DNA from: Rhabditoides inermis | Taxonomy: Eukaryota > Nematoda > Chromadorea > Rhabditida > Rhabditidae | Length of the DNA stretch: 64,000 bases | Assembly: GCA_963966185.1 (NCBI GenBank) | Contig: CAWZYM010000475.1 | Location: 1 to 64,000 of the forward strand | Direction: 5' to 3' | In this document: in pieces, positions 51,246 to 60,435 of the stretch | Layout: every line of letters starts with the position of its first letter | Position numbering within the stretch: position 1 is the stretch's first letter | The notes under the pieces: model-generated | Seen by the model: the letters and a program-made list of their open reading frames with translations, nothing else | What the model was told of the DNA's origin: nothing | Database searches by the model: none | Position numbers and translations under genes: made by a program

Positions 51246-53376
51246 TGAGCTGCGATGACTCGCATACAGGTGAGAAAAAAATTAATAAGTCAATGCCTAC
51301 AAACCAAAATAGGAAACTAGAATTAATAAAAAAAAGTCAATGAAACAATTACAGGCGAGAAGCCGTACAAGTGCCAGCTGTGTCCGTATGCGTGTGCGCA
51401 GTCGAGCAAGCTGACACGGCACATGAGGACCCACGGACAGCAGGGAAAGGTGCGCGGGGCAGAGACATACTAGAACAAGGAGAACACAATTCGTCCCTAA
51501 CCTGGCGATTTTTTTTCACTAAAGAAACAAAATAGATTGTAATGGATATAATGGATGGCAAGATGGCAGGTTGGATGAGTAGAAAAAATAGCATGCACTA
51601 CTCAATGAAATGCGTTCCCACCAACCGCAAGGTGCAATTAGCAGGGTTAGATGAGAATGAAGAAAAACATTGAAAACAATCTTTCTAACAATAATTTACA
51701 AAGACATATTGCACTTACATGAAGAATGATGAAAACATCTATAAGAAATAAGAGATCACCAACTAACTACAACCGAAAGTTTTGTCTGGACATCCCGCAA
51801 ACTATGTAGGATGACGTGTTGCAGGAGACGTACTGCTATACAGATGTGGCCAGGCACACGGCCCAATGTTGCCGATGTTGCCATTGTTGCCACTTTTGGC
51901 AACATGGCTGTAACTCAGCTCAAAGTTGAGTAATCGTCTTGTTATTGGACTTGATTGAAAGCTGGTGATGTCATCTACTCGACTATAATGTCTTTCATAT
52001 CAATATCACACTCTCAGATGGAGTCGAAATCCTCTGAAAGTGTCAATGAGACCGCTCACTGGCATTCGATTGCGCGCAATCAGCGCCTTTCCGCCGCTCT
52101 CGTCTATGCTAATTCGAGTGGCGCGCACTGGGTGCGAACAAGGGTGTCGATCAGAGAATTTCGACTCCACCTGAGAGTGTGATATTGGGTTGAAAGACAT
52201 TACAGTCGAGTAGATGACATCACCAGCTTTCAATCGAGTCCAATAACGAGACGATTACTCAACTTTGAGCTGAGTTACAGCCATGTTGCCAAAAGTGGCA
52301 ACAATGGCAACATCGGCAACATTGGGCCGTGTGCCTGGCCACATCTGTATCTGCCGCATGCCGTTCATTGTCCACTCGACCCTCGAGAAGCACATGAGGA
52401 AGTGCGTCATCAACAACAACGCCGCCGTCCGCGGAAGCCCCGACTGTGAGTAGACCTTTTTTGATTCGTCCAATCAAATAGTTCTTCCTATAGATAGTCA
52501 AATATCCGGAAGTAGTAAAATAGTTAGTAGCCACTGTTGTCCAAGTTCTTCCTGACTGTTCATGGTTACCGTTCTCCAGTCGTCATTTGTCATGGATCAA
52601 TTGCCTAACAACAAAATAACACGTTTTCTCTGCTACATTGTATACGCGCATACCATGCAGCTTTGTTGATGCTATTGGCATATGGTGGACTTCTTAGTTC
52701 TGATAATGAAAATATTTCTGAAATATTTCAGTCGCCGGCAAGATCACGCCTTCCTCTCTCGCGGACGCTACCTCCCTTCTGGCGCTGTCCACTCAGCCGA
52801 TGCCGCGCCCGCTCAGCTCCGCCCGCTCAGCTCCGCCCCTCAGGCCCCCCCCCCCACCACCCCCCACTCCGCTGCTGCATCGGCCGCCGTCTCGCAGAGC
52901 AACCAGATCGTGCTCAACTGGCTCCAGGTACGTTTTCGGTCTCTCTCTCTCTCCCCGCGCCGAACGTCTCTTTGTGAAATGTGTAAAAGAAGTCTGAAAA
53001 AAGTCAAGAGTGGAAACGAATGAGTAATACATCTTTCAGGCGCTGAACGTGTCGCAGCCGTCGACGAACACAGGCGTGCCCCCTCTGAACCGACCCGAGG
53101 ACTACGGGGAGGAGGAGGACATGGAGGAGACAGAGGCCGCGGAGCTCAACGCCAGGATCAAGAAGGTACGCGAGCGGTAGACAACATTACGGTGTTTATC
53201 GGTCACGGTAGTTCTTAGCGCGATAATTCTGATTCGATTGTTATCATTATAGGCGAATGTATTTCAATTAGTGTAAGATTGGAGAATCTGCTCCCTCGTT
53301 TACAGTATTTTAATGTAATGCTCGTATTCAGGAGACCGAGTCTGAGGCGCCCGTAGACGTCGTCGCGTCGGCATAG
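51246..53376 (+). pseudogene. BCL11-type zinc-finger factor, 3' exons, broken by a MITE
   Basis: Exons: 51246-51269, 51355-51449, 51825-51840 continuing at 52350-52445, 52732-52927, 53040-53165, 53332-53376. [20 protein letters not shown], then [15 protein letters not shown], is the penultimate C2H2 finger of BCL11A/B, and ICRMPFIVHSTLEKHMRKC is the last one; human BCL11A has [20 protein letters not shown]. The last finger's exon is interrupted by a 507-bp MITE; without it and one TA copy the frame reads through as ETYCYICRMPF. Past the fingers a Ser/Pro-rich exon changes frame at a poly-C tract (about 52845-52865), after which NQIVLNWLQ continues in phase to the last exons (DYGEEEDMEETEAAELN) and TAG 53374. 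The upstream part of the gene (other fingers) was not found. Expression or function of this copy is uncertain. Confidence 0.85.
51839..52349. mobile_element. TA-flanked (Tc1/mariner-type) foldback MITE inside an exon
   Basis: Element 51841-52347 (507 bp) starts CAGATGTGGCCAGGCACACG and ends with the reverse complement, with TA at 51839-51840 and 52348-52349. The inverted arms run about 195-200 bp each and are highly similar, leaving a loop of about 100 bp. Both arms encode the same short frame MKAGDVIYST on opposite strands; no transposase is present. TA duplication is typical of Tc1/mariner-driven elements. Confidence 0.9.
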
Positions 53377-54423
53377 TTCTCTCTCTCTCTCTCTCTCGAA
53401 GCAGCCCTGCCCCCTCGGACGCATGTTCGTCTAATGTACAATGCAGCACAAAATCTTTCGTCCATACCGTCGATACTTTCACACACCCACCCCATACACA
53501 CACATAAACCCTCCTCGACACCCGTACTCTTTCACATACGCCGTCTCGCTGAATTCATTTGAGTTTGATTTGATTGCTGTTCTACCCTGCTACTACCCCG
53601 AGTGTGTTCTTTCCAACGTCCCGATGTCCGACGCCCCCGTTTTCCCGCCCCGGTAGATTCGAGCCTTTCGAGTGTGAGTCTGTAGAGAGTGTTACATATG
53701 TGTTCTGTATATAGGGATAGACTGACAACCAGTAGATTCGCCCCCCTCCACCGTACCTTTCCACTACCATCCCCATATATACAATATTGTGATACCGATG
53801 CCTCCTTCGTCTAGACTCTGTACATAGCGCGTGGAGCGACGTGTGTACCATAGTCCCAACCCTCTTTCTTTCCTCTCTCTCCCCCGTCCCATCCGCTAGA
53901 TGATCGATAGCCCCCTCGCCTGAGGGCGTGTCAGGTTCCGTTGTCCCCCTTCCCCAACCAGTGTCCCTCATCCCGATAGTACTGTACTGGTACTCGCGTA
54001 ACCCGTCGCTAGTTGTAGACAGAACCCCAGTGACTAGACTAGAGTCCCCGTGAAACACCCCTCTCGCAATTCACCCTTGTCCCCCCACACCCAACACTAC
54101 CCCCGTACGCTATTAACAACATTATTATATATTCTATGTGCATCCTATTTTATTACTCCTCTCGTGTGTGTACTCATATAATATGAACATGATAAAATAT
54201 GAAGTTGAAGGCGTGTTGATTGGATTTGTTGGGAACAAGTTTCGTGCCAACTTGGTCGCAGATGTTTTTTTTTGTGGCGCGCACTCTCGCCGGCGGGCGG
54301 AATGTGAACTCGGGGGTGTAAAGCGATAGCCGGAAAAAGAGATACAATGCTGTCGGGTCACCGGTATATAAGGGAAGGCGGTGGGTGCAGTAGACACCTT
54401 CCACACCTTCCCATTCCTCTGCC
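53377..54423 (+). promoter_or_regulatory. BCL11 3' region and promoter of the Gly-rich gene
   Basis: The left part is C/T-rich and probably 3' UTR of the BCL11-type locus. Before the next gene a TATA box (GGTATATAAGG, about 54362-54372) lies about 55 bases upstream of its ATG at 54424, a good distance for a core promoter. No coding exon is seen in between. Confidence 0.6.
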
Positions 54424-55968
54424 ATGAAGACCTCCATCATTCTCTCCCTCGTCGCCCCCATGCTTGCCCATAACATGGGAGGAGCTGTAAGTTTTTATAA
54501 TTCATCATAGTTTACTAACTTAATTTGGTGATTTCAGTACCCCACTGCCCCTTCCAACTACGTTGCACCGGTGCAGTCTTTCGGTGGGGGAGGCGCAATT
54601 GCTGGAGGGATGGCCGGAGCCTACCCAACTGGTCCCATTGGAGGCGGTTTCCCCGCCCCAACTCCAATTGGATACGCCGGACCCGTTGGAGGCGCCGGAG
54701 GTTACGCTCGTGCTGGTTCCTTCAGAGGAGGGGCCGGATACGCCGGACACGCTGCCGCAGGACCCGTTGGAGGCGCCGGTGGGTACGCTCGTGCTGGTCC
54801 CTTCGGAGGAGGTGCCGGATACTCCGGACCCGTTGAAGGCGCCGGTGGGTACGCGTCTGCTGGTCCCTACGGAGGAGGTGCCGGATACACCGGACCCGCT
54901 GCCGCTGGACCCGTTGGAGGCGCCGGTGGATACGCTCATGCTGGTTCCTTCAGAGGAGGGGCCGGATACGCCGGACACGCTGCCGCAGGACCCGTTGGAG
55001 GCGCCGGTGGGTACGCTCGTGCTGGTCCCTTCGGAGGAGGTGCCGGATACTCCGGACCCGTTGAAGGCGCCGGTGGGTACGCTCGTGCTGGTCCCTTCGG
55101 AGGAGGTGCCGGATACACCGGACCCGCTGCCGCTGGACCCGTTGGAGGCGCCGGTGGATACGCTCATGCTGGTCCCTTCGGAGGAGGTGCCAAATACGCC
55201 GGACCAGCTTCTGCCGTGGGAAGATTTGGTGGACCTTCCGCAGGAGGATACGCCCGCGCTCCTGCTCCCGTTGCCACCGGACCTATCGGCGGTGGTTTCG
55301 TGGCTCCCGTTGGTCCCGCAAGATACACCCAGTCTGCGCCGGTTGGCCCTGTGGCTCCCGTTCAGCCGTACGTTGCTCCTGTGGCTCCTTCTGCTGCCAT
55401 CATCACCCAATCGAATGTGCAGACCAACTCTGGTACTGAGTACGTAGAGGACTTTAACGACGACGGATATGGAGCTAACGGTAATAAGAAAACTGCTGCT
55501 GCGCATATCACTACTGTTGCGAAGACCCAGGTCGCACCTGCCTCTGCTCCTTCTCCCACAGTGACCGAGACTTTATCGGAGGCCGATCAGCAGACACCGT
55601 ATGGAGACAGCTACACAAAGCCCGCCGGAGAGGAGGAGTATTCGGAGGAGCAGGAGCACGAAGAGAAGCGTGCTCCCCAGAGGCAAACTGTGACCGTGGA
55701 GGAGACGACTGCTCCCGAACAGGAGTATGACGACGAGGAGGAGGAGGCTGAGGAACTCCCCGCTCCGGCTCCTGTCTCTGCTCCGTATGTGGCTTCTGCT
55801 CCTGCTCCAGCCACCACGACTGCTCCTACTTCTTACGAGGCACCGGCTGCTCCTGCTTCCTCGGACCACGAAGCCACCTATCCCGGACCTGACCATGATG
55901 ACGAGGCTGAGTACCGCAAGAAGAGGCGCTCCGCTGCCAAGAAGACTCGCGCTTCCAGGGTTTTCTGA
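54424..55968 (+). CDS. Secreted Gly/Ala/Pro-rich repeat protein (cuticle/eggshell-like)
   Basis: Two exons, 54424-54486 and 54538-55968, give 497 aa. The signal peptide MKTSIILSLVAPMLA fills exon 1. Residues about 50-240 are repeats of the type GPVGGAGGYARAGPFGGGAGY with regularly spaced Tyr. A 228-bp unit is tandemly duplicated (54688-54915, 54916-55143) with few differences, so the array is expanding by recombination. Then come an Ala/Pro/Val part, an acidic part (YDDEEEEAEE, about 400) and a basic end (KKRRSAAKKTRASRVF) that includes a dibasic, furin-like site. The composition fits an extracellular structural protein such as a cuticle or eggshell component; no enzymatic domain. AATAAA at 56035-56040. 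A long open frame on the opposite strand is caused by the repeats. Confidence 0.88.
54688..55143 (+). repeat. 228-bp coding tandem duplication
   Basis: Two 76-codon units inside the Gly-rich gene, offset exactly 228 bp. Most codons are identical; differences include GGTTAC/GGATAC and TCTGCTGGTCCCTAC/CGTGCTGGTCCCTTC. Confidence 0.85.
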
Positions 55969-56040
55969 AAAGCTACCATTGTCATTCACTGCTTGTTCAT
56001 ATCATGACATTGTGTTGTACATTTGCCGAAATACAATAAA

Positions 56041-56639
56041 TGTTCCGTGGAAGCTGATGTTTCTTTATCACACAGAAACCAGTCAGTAAAGAATGACAAT
56101 AGATACAAAGGTCCAGGGAGTGTTGAAAAAGTGTTCAAAGCTGTTTGAGACTGGAGAGATAAAAACATTGAGTAACAGAACCACATCAGTCGTCGAAAAT
56201 CACATCGGCTTTATTTGAATCATGATTTGTAGTTGGCTTTGACAGAAGAATTTTTGAAAAAATATGTGTCGCATCTTTTAGATGAATTTATCAATATACG
56301 TACATATAATTTATCAATATGTATATGCATAGCAACACTGCATTTATGATTTCTTCATATCTTATCATGTGTGTGCTGAGTCAGTCATCCTGATAAGAAA
56401 ATCAATGTTTAGCTTGCGCCAGAATGTTAGTTGCCGATCTGTCTCTATTCTCTGAACGCGGTCGCTCAGAAGATACGGTTAAAATCACCTATCCACGTAT
56501 GTGTGTGATTTAAAGGTTTCTCCGACACATAGTTGTATTGGCAAAAGTGCATCATTTTCATCATACTTTCACATCCTGGTGCTAACTCAACTTCGAAATT
56601 CAGAGTGTACATTCCCTTTAAACTCATCCGTTCTGTCTC
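56041..56639. other. Intergenic with half copy of the TTAA MITE
   Basis: No gene. At about 56521-56620 is one diverged arm of the MITE seen at 49660-49975 (GGTGCTAACTCAACTTCGAA, ending GTACATTCCCTTTAA). Confidence 0.6.
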
Positions 56640-57085
56640 CATTTTAATCTTTGTGAAATTCTTGCGTTCGATTTTGTTTCCATTCAGTTACTTTTGTAGC
56701 GACAAGCCGATACGTTTTATTGTTTGCTACCACACCCGGCTCATCACCTGATATTAAAAGAACCGGGTTCCAACTCATTGCAGAGCTTGATAATTTATTT
56801 GATCCAGATAAAAAAATCGCATACTTCATTTGGTGATTTCAACGCGCCCTCTATTGATTGAAAAAGTTGTTGCGCGTTTAAATCGTTTGATAATTCGCTT
56901 TTGGATTTCGTCTGCCTACATTCTTTATTCAAACTGTCCAGAAACCAACTATGGTCAAACAGATCGGCATTAGAGCCAAAACTCTTGATTTGGTTTTAGT
57001 CGATGACCTATCCCTTGTCACTAGTACTCGTGTGCTAGGGCGCTTTAGCACTTGTGATTATCCCCCCTGTATACTATTGTCGTAC
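56640..57085 (+). pseudogene. Decayed CR1-type LINE endonuclease fragment
   Basis: In shifting frames I read conserved pieces of a non-LTR endonuclease: KPIRFIVCYHTRLIT, ELDNLFDPDKKIAYF, DFNAPSID, then TLDLVLVDDLSLVTSTRVLG and FSTCDYPPC. DFNxPxIDW and LDLVL..D..L are hallmarks of the APE-type endonuclease in CR1/jockey LINEs. Several frameshifts make it dead. It abuts the large inverted repeat starting at about 57070. Confidence 0.7.
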
Positions 57086-58607
57086 GCGTAAAGAGAGTCA
57101 GTTTGTGTTGATCCGTGTGAGGGTTGTGACGGTGATACTACCCGCGCCGATCTTCGGTTCTGCAGTCCTCAGTACAGCAGTCCGGCACCTCGCCGCCGCG
57201 GAACTTGAGTTTCTGAAGCACTAGTTGATATCCCTTACCCTCTTTTTATCATGAAAAAATCATCAAGAGAACCTGCTGCAGACGGAGGAGGGAGAGGTTA
57301 TTGATGTCTGCCACATGTACAATCTCATGTACGTTCACAGTTATTGACTTATGGAAATGGTTGTATTTCAGCCATACACAGGGAGAAACGTATCACCGCA
57401 GAAAAGGGACGCCCAGGGAGTGGGTGAATCGGCAGCTGACTGCAGGCAGGACGGGACATCACAAAGATCACGCCGTGTTTTCCGGGTGACGCAGAGGTGT
57501 TTGCGAATGGATTTATAAGATGACAGGTACGCGTGTTTTTCTTTCTCATTAAAGTCATTACATGGTTGTCCAGCACTCTGGGCAGAAGCGCAGATGGGCG
57601 CCTCGTTCAACTCTCGGCAACTCTCGGCAACTCTCGAGACGGCAGTCACGCACCACGTAGGCCACCTGTCCGGCCGACTCGTTCAGCTCCTTGGCCTGGG
57701 CTCGCAGGTTGCGGTCGTCGGCCAGCTCCTGCTCCGTGTAGTCGCGCCGCGCGTACAGGAGGCCTGTGACATGCGATCTTCTTCTGGCCGAGGAGAGCGA
57801 TGAGGTCAGCGTCGCCAGTGCCCACGACGAGCTCCTCGAGAAAACGCGCGTCATCGATCGCGGTCTCCTCCGGCGTGTTTTTCTACATTCGTCCCACAAT
57901 GGCGGCGCGGGTGGCCTTGTCAAGGTAGGTAGATCGGGACCCCGAGTGATGAGAGAGAGGTGAGCGGGCGGGCAACGGCCTGGCGGGCGGTTGACTGACA
58001 CTCATGTCTATGGTCAAGTTTGGGTGGACAAAGAAGACAATCCGATTATATTGTACTCAAAAGATTCTTCAATTTTTCGTTCTGCGCTTCTGCCCAGAGT
58101 GCTGGACAACCATGTAATGACTTTAATGAGAAAGAAAAACACGCGTACCTGTCATCTTATAAATCCATTCGCGAACACCTCTGCGTCACCCGGAAAACAC
58201 GGCGTGATCTTTGTGATGTCCCGTCCTGCCTGCAGTCAGCTGCCGATTCACTCACTCCCTGGGCGTCCCTTTTCTGCGGTGATACGTTTCTCCCTGTGTA
58301 TGGCTGAAATACAACCATTTCCATAAGTCAATAACTGTGAACGTACATGAGATTGTACATGTGGCAGACATCAATAACCTCTCCCTCCTCCGTCTGCAGC
58401 AGGTTCTCTTGATGTTTTTTTTTCAGAATAAAAAGAGGGTAAGGGATATCAACTAATGCTTCAGAAACTCAAGTTTCGCGGCGGCGAGGTGCCGGACTGC
58501 TGTACTGAGGACTGCAGAACCGAAGATCGGCGCGGGAAGTATCACCGTCACAACCCTCACACGGATCAACACAAACCGACTCTCTTTACGCGTACGACAA
58601 TAGTATA
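57070..58607. mobile_element. Large inverted repeat (about 525-bp arms) around a coding-like core
   Basis: Arms 57070-57593 and 58082-58607 are inverted copies with only scattered differences, for example both reading GCCGATCTTCGGTTCTGCAG in opposite sense. The outermost bases are TATACTATTGTCGTACGCG, with TA at both ends as a possible target duplication. The 488-bp centre (57594-58081) is more GC-rich and codes for protein-like text on the minus strand. This could be a TIR transposon carrying a captured fragment or a plain foldback repeat. No transposase is seen. Confidence 0.7.
57594..57940 (-). pseudogene. Coding-like fragment in the inverted-repeat core
   Basis: The minus strand reads TPEETAIDDARFLEELVVGT and ALLGQKKIACHR in one frame, then after a shift YARRDYTEQELADDRNLRA and AKELNESAGQVAYVVRDCR. 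Charge pattern and codon use look like real protein. I cannot name the family with confidence; I faintly recall similar text in nematode transposon-related proteins. It has no start, no splice context, and a frame change near 57770. Confidence 0.4.
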
Positions 58608-60062
58608 TTGCAATTGTAAACGTTTTATGCATGTGCTTTCGATGGGATAAGACAAAGTTTATCTCTTTACGCAAGAACTTTTCGAAGAAAATCGTTGTAT
58701 GTGTTATGATTTGTGTGCTACGAGGGAAGTGTGTCGCATTTGTGCGGCTTGTACCGAAATCGACACCGTGTTCGTCTTCCGATTTCGACGAAACAAAGCG
58801 CGCACGCGCTTACGGAGCTCCGAGCTTAAAGTGTATGTGATCATGCGCACACAACAGATGCCAACGCCAACCCACCTCATCGAATAATACACGAAGTATC
58901 GCGCGGCAATTGCTGCCGAAAGAGGAACGCCAAGGTACATCTATGAGAGAAGTGTGAGAAAAAGAGAGGGAGAGAGAGAGAGAGCGACCAACTGTGACTT
59001 GACAATGGATACCTGTAAAACAGCACTGGTGACGGGCGGTAGGTCGACGGTGAATATGAGTGGAGTGAAGACAGCGCCTCCGATTGCAGTGAACGAAATG
59101 ACGCGGCCGATCGAACCGCGCACGCTCTTCGCCACTTCGTGATCTCAAAGAAACAGTGCACGACGTAGTCGCAGTCGGACTGCATCATAAACATGTTATT
59201 CTTTACTTTCACGTTAGATCCGCTTTTTGTGCAGCACAACGTACGGGTCATTCATGCTTCAAGCTTTCGAGCAAATGTATCGAATCCGAGGGCCGCACGC
59301 ACTGTTTGAGCGCTGTCTGCGCGCCTACGACACAGGAGCAGTTGTTTGAGTATGAACCGAGTCGTCAGCGTTCCTTCTGATCATTTCACAAGCCTTTTCG
59401 AAACACCACGAAATTGATTTTTTTCTTCTACAAAATATTTTGATAACAACCTGTCAGTTGGAGTTCTTTGTTAAAGGTAGTGTACCATCTGATTTTGGTC
59501 GCACGGAATACGGAATGTTATATTATCAGTTTATAACTTATTATTTGTTCGTTATAATTTCATAACATGAAAGTATGAAACTAAGTCAAAAATAACAATT
59601 TTAAAAATACAAAAATATAGTGGAAGTTTGATGTTCACCGCCAATTGTGTGCACGCGTGTGCACGCCCGCAAAACTTATGTTCACCGACTGCGGTTACAT
59701 CACCGAACTGACCGGAGTGATACGTGTGTTTCACACTTGAAATGCTTTCAATTCGGTATGTTTTTTTTTGTTTTGCATGTGCACTTCGCATTCTAAAATC
59801 AGAATCAACTTCTAAAAATATATAGTAACATAATTAAACATATTATACATCGCTGCGCGTACACTCGCTAGTTACTACAAATTGTCCTCATACTACGTTT
59901 GCCCAGCAGCCATCTGACCACATGATCAATGTTTCTTATTTTTGTGTGGTTTTGTTATGTTTTTTTTGCAATTTTATGAAGTGTAATAACACAAAACGTT
60001 GCTTGGAACATAAAAACACCGCACTACGCCGTAGTAGGCTGTTATTAAGCGTGTTCTCACGA
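58608..60062. other. Intergenic, no gene recognised
   Basis: Contains a diverged single arm of the 50358 MITE (58619-58690), a short (GA)n tract (58970-58983) and many short frames without domains, such as 58810-59148. The stretch 59400-60060 is AT-rich and featureless to my reading. Confidence 0.5.
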
Positions 60063-60120
60063 AAAAAAACGTTCACGAAAACGATGCATTTTCACGCATC
60101 GTTTTCGTGAACGTTTTTTT
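60063..60120. repeat. Perfect 25-bp hairpin
   Basis: AAAAAAACGTTCACGAAAAC plus GATGC (60063-60087) pairs perfectly with 60096-60120 across an 8-base loop (ATTTTCAC). In plus sense the right arm ends in a T run, so it resembles an intrinsic-terminator shape, but in animal DNA a cruciform, a small foldback element or a structured RNA is more plausible. Confidence 0.85.
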
Positions 60121-60435
60121 GAAAGTTTTTTTTTTAAATATCGATGTCGATTGATTATATTAAAAAATTACAGTGGTACTGTTCATGGTAGAAGTAGAGG
60201 GCAGTGTGCCAGACTCATCGGTAAGCGGGATGAAGAGTTGTCAGGTGAGTTTTTAATCATGTTTTTAGTTTTGTTTATGACCTATTCATTTTGTTTGAAG
60301 TTTCGTGATTGTGTGATGTAGCTTATGTAATGTTTCAGAACCCGCCCTTTAAAACATTTGACACAAATTTCTTTATGAAAAGAATTGATGAAGCAAGTTT
60401 ACCGTAAATACTTACTTGAATGCTTGAATGCTCCT

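Noticed and set aside
51825..52445. The BCL11 MITE acting as a normal intron
   Set aside because: No GT or GC donor and no AG acceptor lie at its borders; the exon continues directly at TA on both sides.
54563..55447. 294-codon plus frame rich in Leu/Pro (PLEAP repeats)
   Set aside because: A shifted reading of the same tandem repeats; no signal or family support.
54520..55506. 328-codon minus-strand frame rich in Ser/Gly/Thr, opposite the Gly-rich gene
   Set aside because: It mirrors the repeat codons of the real gene, and the plus-strand gene has signal peptide, TATA box and poly-A signal.
60063..60120. Bacterial-type intrinsic terminator
   Set aside because: Hairpin plus T run fits the shape, but all genes here are eukaryotic with introns.
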